Assembly: GCF_003347595.2 (NCBI RefSeq)
Contig: NZ_QCZK02000006.1
Span: 1-64,000, forward strand
Direction: 5' to 3'
DNA from: Botryobacter ruber
GTDB taxonomy: Bacteria; Bacteroidota; Bacteroidia; Cytophagales; Hymenobacteraceae
Length of the DNA stretch: 64,000 nt
The translations under genes were made by a program, and so were the position numbers. Position 1 is the stretch's first letter, and every line of letters starts with the position of its first letter. Of the stretch, positions 1-8,552 are shown one piece after another. The notes under the pieces are model-generated. The model had not been told where the DNA came from. It searched no databases and worked only from the letters and a program-made list of their open reading frames with translations.

Positions 1-405
1 TATTGTCAGCTCTTTAAGAAAGGTGCAGCTGGAAAGGTTCTTAACATGTTTATCCCACTCAAAATTTAATGTAATAAGCTTAGGAAACACATCTAAATCC
101 AAAGTTTGTTCAGGGGCTCTATTAATATACAAATATTCTAAATTAGATAATGCGTGCACAGCATCTATATTCATCCCATTTACATCCTTAACAATATGTA
201 AGCCTTGAATGAATGGATAATCTTTAACAAAATCAATACTTTTAAGATTATATCCGTGAGCATAACTTATGACAATATAGGTTATCGCTTGTGTTCTGGC
301 ATAATCCAAAGTCTCATAAATTTGATTTGAATTAACTATTAAAAATTTTTGATAGCCATTTTCATAAAAGTTATACCCATTATTGGAGTACAGTCCATGT
401 TTCAT
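1..405 (-). CDS. leucine-rich-repeat-like protein, 3' end outside window
   Basis: An open frame starts at an ATG (405..403) on the minus strand and runs 135 codons without a stop to the window edge, so only the N-terminal part is present. The product begins MKHGLYSNNGYNFYENGYQ and then shows leucine/isoleucine-rich segments at regular spacing (LSNLEYLYINR, FPKLITLNFEW, CTFLKELTI), the pattern of irregular leucine-rich repeats. No signal peptide is seen, so a cytoplasmic location is likely. The DNA is clearly more AT-rich than the operon to its right, which hints at an accessory, horizontally acquired gene. Function unknown; such repeats occur in immunity-type and effector-type proteins, but nothing here proves that role. 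Confidence 0.6.
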   Translation of the reverse strand, partial: MKHGLYSNNGYNFYENGYQKFLIVNSNQIYETLDYARTQAITYIVISYAHGYNLKSIDFVKDYPFIQGLHIVKDVNGMNIDAVHALSNLEYLYINRAPEQTLDLDVFPKLITLNFEWDKHVKNLSSCTFLKELTI

Positions 406-552
406 CTATAAACAGATTTATTTGTTTTACCAGTTTGTTCGGCTAGCTTTCTTATATAAGCAATAGATTTCCTGCACATTATCTATTCAGAAATGGTTTA
501 CAATTACACCTAAATATCATCATCTCTCCCAATATACCCAATTAACAAACAA

Positions 553-593
553 AAAAGGAGCTGACGGTATTGCCCATACCGCCAGCTCCTTTT
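553..593 (-). terminator. intrinsic terminator of the Gfo/Idh operon
   Basis: Stem AAAGGAGCTG/CAGCTCCTTT extended by CGGTAT/ATACCG across one A-C mismatch, with a TGCCC loop. On the minus strand the stem is followed by a T run (CTCCTTTTTTGTTTG). It lies just downstream of the stop at 620, so it ends the operon starting near 7928. Confidence 0.85.
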
Positions 594-619
594 AAGCTTG
601 CTCTAAATTGCTACCCCGC

Positions 620-1750
620 TTACTGCTCCACTTCTGCAGCAGATAAAGTAAACTCCGGTAATTTGATGATTTCACCGCCTTTCATCGCCGATTCGTGTGC
701 GAGTATTCCTACGCAGGTGATGTTGGCCGACTGCTGTGCGTTCGGGTAAGGCTGGCGGTTATCTACCAGGGCGCTCACAAACTCGTGCACCAGGTGCGGG
801 TGCGAACCACCGTGACCGGCTCCCTGGATGAAGGACAGGTGCTGGTTCTCGTCTGAGTCGTAAACACCGGCGGTAGTAAAGGGCTGTATCTCTTTTGGCA
901 GCAGGTGCGCGTAATCAGGAATTTTTACCCTTTCAGGTGTTTCGCCGGTATGGATGACGCTGTTCTCGTGCTCTATCTGTGTCCATTCAAATGACTTCTT
1001 GGAGCCGTACACATCAAAGCTCTCGCGGTACTGGCGGGCTGTATTGAACAGCGAGCGCGTTACCTCCGCCGAAAGGTCTGAATCTTTGAACTTAATGTGG
1101 CACGATTCGATGGCAAACGGAGAACCATATTTAGCAATCAGGTTCGCATCTATTTTACCCGAACCGAAGCACGATACATATTCAGCCTCCGCTCTTGGCA
1201 GCGCCAGTACCGGGCCAACGCAGTGGGTAGCGTAGTGCATCGGCGGAAGTCCTTCCCAGTAGCCCGGCCAGCCGGCCATCTCCTGCTGGTGCGAGGCACG
1301 CAGGAACTGCAGCTTGCCTAGTTCGCCTTTCTCATACAGCTCCTTTACAAAGAGGAATTCGCGGCTGTACACCACCGTCTCCATCATCATATATGTCAGC
1401 CCCGTTTCCTGCACCAGCTCCACAATCTGGCGGCACTCGTCTACGGTGGTGGCCATCGGTACCGTACATGCCACATGCTTGCCGGCACGCAGGGCAGCTA
1501 TCGACTGCTCGGCGTGGTTCTGGATCGGCGTGTTGATGTGAACGGCATCCACATTGGGATCTTTGAGCAGCTCTTCGAAATCGGTATATCTTTTTTCAAT
1601 ACCGAAGAGGGCTCCGATTTCATCTACCTTGCTTTGTGTGCGGGCACAGATGGCATACATGTTGGCATTCGGGTGCTTCTGGTAAATGGGAATAAACTCT
1701 GCACCAAATCCCAGCCCAACAATGGCTATGTTGATTTTCTTCTCACTCAT
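620..1750 (-). CDS. Gfo/Idh/MocA family oxidoreductase
   Basis: A 376-residue cytoplasmic protein of usual family length. The N-terminal Rossmann fold has GLGFGAEF at residues 12-19 for NAD(P) binding, followed by the C-terminal alpha/beta domain (PF02894-like). The family oxidises or reduces sugars and cyclitols, often at C3. The usual Glu-Lys-Pro motif with its catalytic lysine is replaced by Thr-Val-Pro (96-98), so reaction chemistry may differ from classical members. It is the last gene of a minus-strand operon, 23 bp after the TIM-barrel epimerase gene, with a terminator immediately downstream. Neighbouring ThuA, MFS and epimerase genes fit a role in sugar or 3-keto-sugar catabolism. Family confident; substrate unknown. 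Confidence 0.92.
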   Translation of the reverse strand: MSEKKINIAIVGLGFGAEFIPIYQKHPNANMYAICARTQSKVDEIGALFGIEKRYTDFEELLKDPNVDAVHINTPIQNHAEQSIAALRAGKHVACTVPMATTVDECRQIVELVQETGLTYMMMETVVYSREFLFVKELYEKGELGKLQFLRASHQQEMAGWPGYWEGLPPMHYATHCVGPVLALPRAEAEYVSCFGSGKIDANLIAKYGSPFAIESCHIKFKDSDLSAEVTRSLFNTARQYRESFDVYGSKKSFEWTQIEHENSVIHTGETPERVKIPDYAHLLPKEIQPFTTAGVYDSDENQHLSFIQGAGHGGSHPHLVHEFVSALVDNRQPYPNAQQSANITCVGILAHESAMKGGEIIKLPEFTLSAAEVEQ

Positions 1751-1773
1751 AAAATCTGCTTGTTAAGAGTTGA

Positions 1774-2685
1774 TTATTTTACATAAGTAGCTATTTCTTC
1801 CTCCAGTTGCCGCTCCAAAGGTTCCGGCGCAGCGGCCCACTCCTTCAGGAACTTCAGTCCTTCGCTGGCAAACCCATCCTGGCTGGGCACCAGCGGTTTC
1901 CAGATGCACACGGCCCCGGCCAGCTCTTTTACTTCCGGCGTAAAGCTTTCGATGGAAAGGGTACCTTCGTAGCCAATGGCTGTGAGGCCGCGCTTGTAGG
2001 CATCCCAGCGGGTCTGGCCGGTACCGGGGGTGCCCCTGTAGTTCTCCGACACCTGCACATGCAGCAGCTTGTCGCCCGCCAGCAGGATGGCTCTTTCGAT
2101 GTCAGGCTCCTCGATGTTCATATGAAAGCCGTCGAGCAGTATTTTGGCTGCCGGATGATTAATGTCCTGCACCAGGCGAACTACATCTTCTGCAGTATTA
2201 ACAAGGTCTGACTCGAAGCGGTTGAGCGGCTCCAGGGCAATCTGCAGTCCCCGCTCTTCTGCCATCCGGCATACTTTACGCAGGTTCGTAACCGCCCGCT
2301 CCCACTCCACCTGCCGCTGCTCCGGCGACACAAGCCTTGCCTTGCCAACAGCCGAATACATGGGGCCACCAAAAAACTTAGCGCCCAGCGCCTGGCAAAT
2401 GTCGAGGCAGGATTCGATGTAGTCGAAGCTGGTCTGGTGGTAAGTTAGATCGTCGTGCGTGAGGTCGCGGGTGGGCCCGAAGGCGCCGCAGATGATTTGC
2501 TCCAGCTCATATCGGGCCAGTGCATCTTTTACTTTGGCTACATCGATCAGGGCCGGGTCTTCGATCGGTATTTCTACCGCATCGTAGCCCATGGCTTTAA
2601 TTTTAGGAAACAAGGCTATTGTTTCCGTCGTGAAGGGGGATGTCCACAGCCAGGTGCTGACGCCAAATTTTATTTCCAGTTTCAT
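1774..2685 (-). CDS. sugar epimerase/isomerase, D-tagatose 3-epimerase-like TIM barrel
   Basis: A 303-residue AP_endonuc_2-type TIM barrel. The likely divalent-metal ligands are Glu152, Asp185, His209 and Glu246, at nearly the positions of D-tagatose/D-psicose 3-epimerases. ALEPLNRFESDLVNTAEDV and LLDGFHMNIEE closely resemble that subfamily, and TPGTGQTRWD resembles its substrate loop. No signal peptide, so cytoplasmic. Expected chemistry is C3 epimerisation of a ketose or a related enolisation; homologous barrels also act as lyases or hydratases on 3-keto-glycosides. It lies 17 bp downstream of the MFS gene and 23 bp upstream of the Gfo/Idh gene, so it is co-transcribed. Exact substrate cannot be read from sequence. 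Confidence 0.88.
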   Translation of the reverse strand: MKLEIKFGVSTWLWTSPFTTETIALFPKIKAMGYDAVEIPIEDPALIDVAKVKDALARYELEQIICGAFGPTRDLTHDDLTYHQTSFDYIESCLDICQALGAKFFGGPMYSAVGKARLVSPEQRQVEWERAVTNLRKVCRMAEERGLQIALEPLNRFESDLVNTAEDVVRLVQDINHPAAKILLDGFHMNIEEPDIERAILLAGDKLLHVQVSENYRGTPGTGQTRWDAYKRGLTAIGYEGTLSIESFTPEVKELAGAVCIWKPLVPSQDGFASEGLKFLKEWAAAPEPLERQLEEEIATYVK

Positions 2686-2702
2686 CTGTTTTAGCTTTTT
2701 GA

Positions 2703-4253
2703 TTATTGAACAGCCACTGCTTTGCTTTCATCCTGCAGCACCACCACTTTGTAGCCGCCTCTGGCCCTGTAGTAGAGCATCAGGAAGATAAAGCCGGCAA
2801 ACATGATCACCGGGAAAATAGCGACGGTCTGCAGGGCTTCTTTCCGGGCGCCATTCCGGATGGTTTCTACCGTTTGCTGCACTTCAGGAGCAGCCTCTGC
2901 CAGTTTAGCAGTGTTCAGGGCCTGGTAATCTCCAAATATGCTGGTCTTTTCTTCGGTGGCGAAGGTGCTGTGCAGGGCGGTGCTGTTGGCAGCATCGTAG
3001 GCGCTGATGTTTTTGTCGATGGTCTTATCCTGGGCAAAGCCAAGAATAACTGCACCAATTACACCGGCAGCGATCATACCTACCCCACCGGTTATGTTGA
3101 GGGTAAGGGCACCTCCTTTGGGGAAGCGCTCGGCTACCACGCCCAGTATGGTTGGCCAGAAGAAGGTCTTGCCCAGGGCAAATACGGTAGCTGCCACCAA
3201 AACCATTGCACCTGTTGACACGGATAACAGCAGCAGCCCCAGGAAGGCTGTAGCCGAGCAAACTGCAAGCAAGCCCAGCGGCGAGATCCGGTGAATAATA
3301 GAGCCGGCAAAGAGGCGCAGCACGGCCATAATGGCCGAAGTGTACACCAGAATCCAGCCTGCTTGTATGCCGATGTTTTGCATCTCCGGCGCCATCAGGT
3401 CTGATATCCAGCTGTCGGTGCCCAGCTCGGTAATGGCCAGCGGAATCATGAGCAGGTTGAGTAAAATGAACACCGGCTGCCCGATGCTGCGCACATAGAA
3501 CCCGAAGAGGGCCACAATGGCTAAAGTAATACCCACATTGGTAACAGTAGACCAGCCGAAGATGGACCCCAGCTGGAACACCACCAGGGCGGTAACTATC
3601 AAGGCGCCGCCTACGCCTACCTCCTTGAGCATGGCCAGGTACGAAACACCGGCTTTCACACGCTCATTTACCGGGAAGCGGCGGGTAAACATCATGATAC
3701 CATACAGCAGCGTGGGCAGCAGGATGAGAATCATCTTCAGTTTCCAGCTGGTCTCCGCACCCAGCATCAGGGCCAGGATGCCACCCAGCACCAGGCCTGC
3801 TGGCCAGCCGGCGTGCAGCATGTTGAGCCACTTCGTTTTTTCCCGCGGGAACATGGTAGCCACTACCGGGTTTGTGACCGCTTCCACGGTACCGTTGCCT
3901 AAGGCCACTACTAGGGTAGCAATGTAGAGCGACCAGTAGCCGGTGGCAAAAAAGGTAAGGATGGCCGACGATAGATGGCAAACGAAAGCAAAGATCATAG
4001 CGTTCTTGTACCCTATCCTGTCGATGATCAGGCTAAAGAGTACGATGCTGATGGCAAAGGGCCATAGTCCTACGCCTGCTATTTCTCCTATCTGGGTGTT
4101 GGTCAGATTAAACTCTTCGCCCCATTGCGGCAGTGTGAGCGCCCGCAGGATAAAGCCGAAGGATGTGGTTACAAGGGCTACAAAACAACCCCAGAAAAGT
4201 TTTTTGTCAGGTGCCTCTTGCCGGGCAGCTGCATGCACATTGCTCTCAATCAT
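2703..4253 (-). CDS. MFS transporter, probable sugar or sugar-derivative carrier
   Basis: A 516-residue integral membrane protein with about 12 hydrophobic segments in two halves, typical of the major facilitator superfamily. Between the last two membrane segments is an unusual hydrophilic insertion of about 70 residues (around KTIDKNISAYDAANSTAL to EAAPEVQQTVETIRNGARK), longer than in standard sugar porters. The first segments contain GEIAGVGLWPFAISIVLFSL and the DRIGYK loop typical of MFS helices 2-3. It lies between the ThuA-cupredoxin gene (12 bp) and the epimerase gene (17 bp), so it is probably the inner-membrane importer for the product made outside the cytoplasm. Substrate is inferred from neighbours only. 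Confidence 0.9.
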   Translation of the reverse strand: MIESNVHAAARQEAPDKKLFWGCFVALVTTSFGFILRALTLPQWGEEFNLTNTQIGEIAGVGLWPFAISIVLFSLIIDRIGYKNAMIFAFVCHLSSAILTFFATGYWSLYIATLVVALGNGTVEAVTNPVVATMFPREKTKWLNMLHAGWPAGLVLGGILALMLGAETSWKLKMILILLPTLLYGIMMFTRRFPVNERVKAGVSYLAMLKEVGVGGALIVTALVVFQLGSIFGWSTVTNVGITLAIVALFGFYVRSIGQPVFILLNLLMIPLAITELGTDSWISDLMAPEMQNIGIQAGWILVYTSAIMAVLRLFAGSIIHRISPLGLLAVCSATAFLGLLLLSVSTGAMVLVAATVFALGKTFFWPTILGVVAERFPKGGALTLNITGGVGMIAAGVIGAVILGFAQDKTIDKNISAYDAANSTALHSTFATEEKTSIFGDYQALNTAKLAEAAPEVQQTVETIRNGARKEALQTVAIFPVIMFAGFIFLMLYYRARGGYKVVVLQDESKAVAVQ

Positions 4254-4265
4254 AAAAAATCCTGT

Positions 4266-7200
4266 TTATAAGTTATCTGCTTGCTTAACTGTCATCACCC
4301 CGTTCATGAGTCGCCAGTGGCCGGGAACGGTGCACACAAAAGGATAATCTCCTGGCTGGGAGGGAGCTGTGAACACCAGCGTCTCGCGTCCCTGCGGGTC
4401 AACCAGCCTGGTGGCTACAATCACCTCCGGTATCTGGGGCACATAATTTTTCTCCTGCCCTTTCGGATCTCTTACCAGTGCATCAGCAGCCTTTCCTACC
4501 TTTTCCAGTGCACCTGGTTTGGCAAGCACAAAGTTGTGCTGCATAAAGTCAGGATTGTCGAAGTGGAGCGTTACTTTCTGACCAGCTTTCACGGTGAAGC
4601 TCTTCTTGTCGAACTTCATCTCGTGCTCAATTACCTTGATGTTAATGGTAACAGCGCTCGCAGTAGCTTTAGAGCTTGCCGCTTTGGCAGCTGTTTTAGC
4701 TGCCGGGGCGGGTTTAGCTGTTTTTTTGGCGGCAGGCGTAGCTTTAGCGGCAGGTTTTGCAGGCGTAGCCGAAGCGGTCGCATGTGCATGATGTGCGGCT
4801 GCGGTTTTGGCTGATGCCTTTTTCACTGCAGCAGCCAGCGCCTCGACAGAAGGCTTGGTCAGTTCCAGCACGCCATCGTTGCGCATATCACCCCTGAAGA
4901 AGAACCTGTTGGGATAATCCCCGATTTTGTTCTCGTTATCGTAATCTCGCCCTATCCTTACCTCTACCGGCGACAGCGCCTGCGAAAACAGGGCCGGCGC
5001 TTTGCCTGTGGCTACTGTTTTGTTGTTAACATCCACCCGCATCAAGCCGCCTGCCTCCAGTCTGGCCACAACGGTAAAGCGTTCATCAGGCAAGGCGGTG
5101 GTGGTAACAGCTTTATAGGTCTTTCCATTCTGCTTCACGACCCAGTGCAGCTTATTATGCTGCACGTACAGGCTGTAACCGTCTGCTTTACCGCCCTGTG
5201 CCAGCACCACACCTTCCATGCCCTCGGCTGAAGGACCCATGGTGGCCTGAACGGTTATTTCCTTACCTGTTACATCTGGCGGGAAAAGTATTGGAATGCG
5301 CCGGTTAAGGGCATAGCGCTCTTTTTCCAGGCTCCTGGTAATGCGCTCTGTAAGCGTCAGCACCGAATCCGGCTTATGCGCCAGGTGCGGATCTTTTGGA
5401 ACAGCGCTCAAAAAGCCGCTTTCGTGCTTCAACGCTGCGGCAAAGTAAGCCTGGGGCAGGTACTGGTCTTTTCCTATGGCGGCATCCAGACTAGCTTCGT
5501 GCAGCAGTTTTCCAACTTCGGCTGAGGCAGGCATATCAGCTACGGCCAGTACGGCAGCCATGCGGGTTTTCAGGTCGGGGTCCTTCATCAGGTTGGCCTT
5601 CAGGATGCTGTTGAGCGAACGCTGATTTCGTGGCAGCACCTGCACCGCATTCTTGCGGACACCGGCAGCCGGGTGGTTCAGGGCCCTGGTTACTACTTCG
5701 AGGGCTTCTTCGTTAGACCCGTCGAGTTGCCCCAGGCCATGCAGCGTCCAGAGGGCATGCACAGCCGGGCTGTTGAGGCCAATTTCGTCCACACTTTGAT
5801 TGTTGATGAGATTGTAAAGACCGGGTATCACGGCTTTGTTCTGGTTTTCCACAATCAGGCGCTGGGCGGTCGTTCTCCAGAACATGTTGTCGTTCTTTAG
5901 AGCTTCCAGCAGGGCCTCGGTATTGCTAGCCGACAGTTGCATGGGCTTGTAAGGCTTGGCACCTTTGTACACCACGCGGTAAATACGACCATGGCCGCTG
6001 TCGCGCAAGGGGTTAATATAGGCGTTGCCTTTGCCGTTCTGGAAGCCGCGCGGCGTCGGGTTGTGCTGGATGATGAAGTTGTACCAGTCGGCTACCCACA
6101 CGGCACCATCGGGACCTACTTCGGCATGCACCGGCGAGAACCATTCATCGGCACTGGCCAGCAGGTTGAAGCCGTTTTTCTCTTTGTAGCCGGCCCCATC
6201 GCGCTCCAGCACAGCCTTGTGCAGCACGCGCCCGGTCGGCTCGCACACAAAGCCTACTTTGTTCCAGTACGATTTTGGATAGTTACGGGCCGTGTAGAGG
6301 TTATGGCCTGCTGCAGCTGTAAACCCACCGTGGAAGTCTACCTGGCGCAGGTAAGGCGTTACGTGCGGCATATCGTAGTGGCTGTCCGTTCTGAACACGG
6401 TGTTGCCTGAGCCACCCGCTACTGTTCTTACCACATACTGTTGCGGCATGGCAAAATAGGCGCTGTGCAGGCCGTTGGCGGTAGAGATAAACACATCAAA
6501 CTCCTCCGAAAAGCCGAGGCCCCAGGTGTTGTTGGTGGTACGGCCCAGGAATTCCAGGTTCTCGCCAGCCGGATCGAAACGGTAAACACCCTGGCTGAAC
6601 CGGTGGTGCTTGCCACTGACGGTACCGTCGAAGCCGGAGTAACCCAGCACGCCCCACACTTTATTATCGAGGCCATACTTCAGGTTAGAAGGCCCGGCAT
6701 GCGTGTCGCTTTTACCCCAGCCGCTGATAATGTTTTTCTTAATATCGGCTTTGTCGTCGCCGTTGGTATCTTTCAGGAAGACAAAGTGCGGCGCCTGGGC
6801 AATGATAACACCGCCATTGGCGAAGGTGATGCTGGTAGGGATGTTGAGGCCATCAGCGAAAACAGTAAACTTGTCTGCTTTCCCGTCGCCGTCGGTGTCT
6901 TCGCATATCTTGATGCGGTCGTTGCCCACACCTTCCTCGTCGCGCACCTCGTTGGGGTAATCCAGCGTTTCGATCACCCACAGGCGGCCTTTTTCGTCCC
7001 AGGCCATGGCAATGGGGTTGATGATATCGGGTTCGGAAGCAAAGAGCTGCAGCTCAAAATCCACCGGCACCTGCGTCAGCTTCTGCGACTGCTCCGGCGT
7101 GAGGGCATGCTGGAATTTAGGCGGTTCCGGCCGTCTTTCGTAGTTCGGGACATCCGCATCTGTAAAGGTAGGCGTTGGCAGATCGAGGCGCGCCAGCTGG

Positions 7201-7928
7201 TCTTTGGCCTGCTCGCCCACTGCCCACAGAATGCCCTGCTCCATCAGTTTATGGAAGCCCGGATTGCCCCAAACGCGGTCGTCGTGGCCGTAAGCCGTAT
7301 AGAATACACGGCCTTTGCCCTGCGTCCGTACCCAGGTCCAGGGCTCATGACGCTCCCCTTCCACACGCTCCATCAGCACCGTCATGTCCGGATTTATTTT
7401 GGTGTGCACATAGGTTTCGTCCCAGGCCTCGAACTCCTGCAGCCCCTTTGTTACTTCGTGCTCCGTGTTCGTTATTTTAGCAGTAAAGGTGCCGGTACGA
7501 TGTGATTTAAACTGCCCGCCCACTGCACTTACATACCAGTCGGAGTTCCGGAAACAGAAGGAAGCGCAGTGCACCGGAATTAGCCCCTTACCACTTTCCA
7601 CGTACGCCTTTACAGCCTGTTCCACTGCGGGAGTCGCCTGGTCGTGGTTAGCATAGATCATCAGCCCGTCGTACTTGTTCAGGTTTTCGAGGGTGATATC
7701 GCTGAGGTCGGACGTATACGTGATGTTGATGCCCTTCTGAAACAAAGGCAAAGCCAGCATGGGCGCATATTTCTCAGAGTCATGATGCTTGCTGTCGTGG
7801 CCCAGAAAAAGAATTTCCACCCGCTTGGGGGGCGGAGGGGTTTCGGCACTCACATCGGAATGAGTCTTTTTTGTACAACTACTGAAGACGGTACTGCCAA
7901 TAAAGAGTATGTAAAGTAACTTCCTCAT
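4266..7928 (-). CDS. multidomain lipoprotein: ThuA, beta-propeller dehydrogenase-like, HEAT repeats, azurin-type cupredoxin
   Basis: The ATG at 7928 (MRKLLYILFIGSTVFSSC) is preferred over the upstream TTG at 7955; it gives 1220 residues with a lipobox ending at FSSC. Domain order: ThuA (about 35-240), PQQ/sorbosone-dehydrogenase-like propeller (about 280-660), HEAT-like repeats (about 680-820), a jelly-roll resembling DUF1080/LamG (about 890-1045), an Ala/Lys/Thr/Pro linker, and a C-terminal cupredoxin. The last carries His1131, Cys1199, His1204 and Met1208; Cys-x4-His-x3-Met is exactly azurin spacing, indicating a type 1 copper site. It therefore looks like an outer-membrane or periplasmic sugar-oxidising protein with a built-in electron carrier. 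First gene of the operon ending at 620. PQQ ligands could not be verified. Confidence 0.88.
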   Translation of the reverse strand: MRKLLYILFIGSTVFSSCTKKTHSDVSAETPPPPKRVEILFLGHDSKHHDSEKYAPMLALPLFQKGINITYTSDLSDITLENLNKYDGLMIYANHDQATPAVEQAVKAYVESGKGLIPVHCASFCFRNSDWYVSAVGGQFKSHRTGTFTAKITNTEHEVTKGLQEFEAWDETYVHTKINPDMTVLMERVEGERHEPWTWVRTQGKGRVFYTAYGHDDRVWGNPGFHKLMEQGILWAVGEQAKDQLARLDLPTPTFTDADVPNYERRPEPPKFQHALTPEQSQKLTQVPVDFELQLFASEPDIINPIAMAWDEKGRLWVIETLDYPNEVRDEEGVGNDRIKICEDTDGDGKADKFTVFADGLNIPTSITFANGGVIIAQAPHFVFLKDTNGDDKADIKKNIISGWGKSDTHAGPSNLKYGLDNKVWGVLGYSGFDGTVSGKHHRFSQGVYRFDPAGENLEFLGRTTNNTWGLGFSEEFDVFISTANGLHSAYFAMPQQYVVRTVAGGSGNTVFRTDSHYDMPHVTPYLRQVDFHGGFTAAAGHNLYTARNYPKSYWNKVGFVCEPTGRVLHKAVLERDGAGYKEKNGFNLLASADEWFSPVHAEVGPDGAVWVADWYNFIIQHNPTPRGFQNGKGNAYINPLRDSGHGRIYRVVYKGAKPYKPMQLSASNTEALLEALKNDNMFWRTTAQRLIVENQNKAVIPGLYNLINNQSVDEIGLNSPAVHALWTLHGLGQLDGSNEEALEVVTRALNHPAAGVRKNAVQVLPRNQRSLNSILKANLMKDPDLKTRMAAVLAVADMPASAEVGKLLHEASLDAAIGKDQYLPQAYFAAALKHESGFLSAVPKDPHLAHKPDSVLTLTERITRSLEKERYALNRRIPILFPPDVTGKEITVQATMGPSAEGMEGVVLAQGGKADGYSLYVQHNKLHWVVKQNGKTYKAVTTTALPDERFTVVARLEAGGLMRVDVNNKTVATGKAPALFSQALSPVEVRIGRDYDNENKIGDYPNRFFFRGDMRNDGVLELTKPSVEALAAAVKKASAKTAAAHHAHATASATPAKPAAKATPAAKKTAKPAPAAKTAAKAASSKATASAVTINIKVIEHEMKFDKKSFTVKAGQKVTLHFDNPDFMQHNFVLAKPGALEKVGKAADALVRDPKGQEKNYVPQIPEVIVATRLVDPQGRETLVFTAPSQPGDYPFVCTVPGHWRLMNGVMTVKQADNL

Positions 7929-8088
7929 AAATATTTGTTTTATTATTGTTTTCAAAGGTGAAAATCAGACACTATTGTCCAGCTTTTTGCCCTGCCTTCC
8001 CGCGTGAATCTGCTTCTGATGCCGGCGTCACTGGCTTAAAAGTGTATTCCTGGCTTTAATCGGACGATGACAGGAACAGGCAATGGTT

Positions 8089-8128
8089 TAAATGTAATAA
8101 AAACATTTTACTAACTTACAATAGTTAG
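8089..8128 (-). promoter_or_regulatory. predicted -7 box and palindromic operator of the ThuA operon
   Basis: On the minus strand TACATTTA (8096..8089) resembles the Bacteroidota -7 consensus TAnnTTTG. Fourteen bases upstream is a perfect palindrome, CTAACT-N6-AGTTAG (8111..8128), placed where a bound protein would overlap the -33 region. The same spacing occurs at 22082..22121. The binding protein is unknown. Confidence 0.6.
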
Positions 8129-8255
8129 CACTAAAAACTAAAAAAATTGACCTCCTGAAAAATGGAATCAATTACCGCTTCTCCGCCAGCATACACAACC
8201 GTACAGGCATAGCAGTTACCTTAACAATTATCCAACAATTTACTTTAGCAATCCT

Positions 8256-8286
8256 ACTGTTTGTTAGCTAATTCTGACTGTATTTT
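8256..8286. promoter_or_regulatory. putative AraC-type box, copy 1
   Basis: A 31-bp box with two direct half-sites beginning ACTG, 21 bp apart, and a conserved GTTAGCyAA centre. The same box is at 22256 and at 15551, the latter just in front of the AraC-family gene. Two helical turns between direct half-sites is the usual AraC-family operator geometry. Confidence 0.55.
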
Positions 8287-8457
8287 ATCATCCTTTAAAC
8301 TAATATAAGAACACACATGCAATAACAGCTCTATTACAGCAGGTTCTGCGTCCCCTGGGCACTGGTATTCTACACCAGCAGCAACAACGCGGTCAGGCAG
8401 CCGGTTTTTTTGACGGGCAACAGGAGGTGAAGCAGAAGGGTCTCAGGCTATAAAGCA

Positions 8458-8525
8458 GCAGAGGCTGTGGTGGCAGGTGCAGCAAACTTATTTTTATATG
8501 CTGCACTTGCCACCACAGCCTCTGC
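8458..8525. repeat. fold-back pair of the 27-bp dispersed repeat
   Basis: Left arm 8458..8484 starts GCAGAGGCTGTGGTGGCAGG; right arm 8499..8525 is its reverse complement with one wobble position. The 14-nt AT-rich loop makes a very stable hairpin 27 bp beyond the eboF stop, where it could also terminate transcription or protect the mRNA end. Single or degenerate arms occur at 29162, 48852, 54412, 54513, 56036 and 62869. Confidence 0.85.
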
Positions 8526-8552
8526 GCATCCCGGGCCTCAGTTGGTTTCAGG

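Larger units (their letters stand above)
8071..8286. repeat. regulatory block, copy 1 (similar to 22064..22286)
   Basis: This stretch and 22064..22286 match in the same order: CAGGAACAGGCAA, AAATGTAATAAAAACA, the CTAACT palindrome, CAATTAT, TTTAGCAATCC and the ACTG box. Coding sequence around the two is not similar, so the control region itself was duplicated or kept by selection. It lies 143 bp upstream of the ATG of the ThuA-cupredoxin gene. The rest of 7929..8552 holds no gene. Confidence 0.75.

Noticed and set aside
4266-7928. Firm assignment of PQQ binding to the propeller domains
   Set aside because: The fold resembles PQQ sugar dehydrogenases, but I could not identify the full set of PQQ and calcium ligands by eye.
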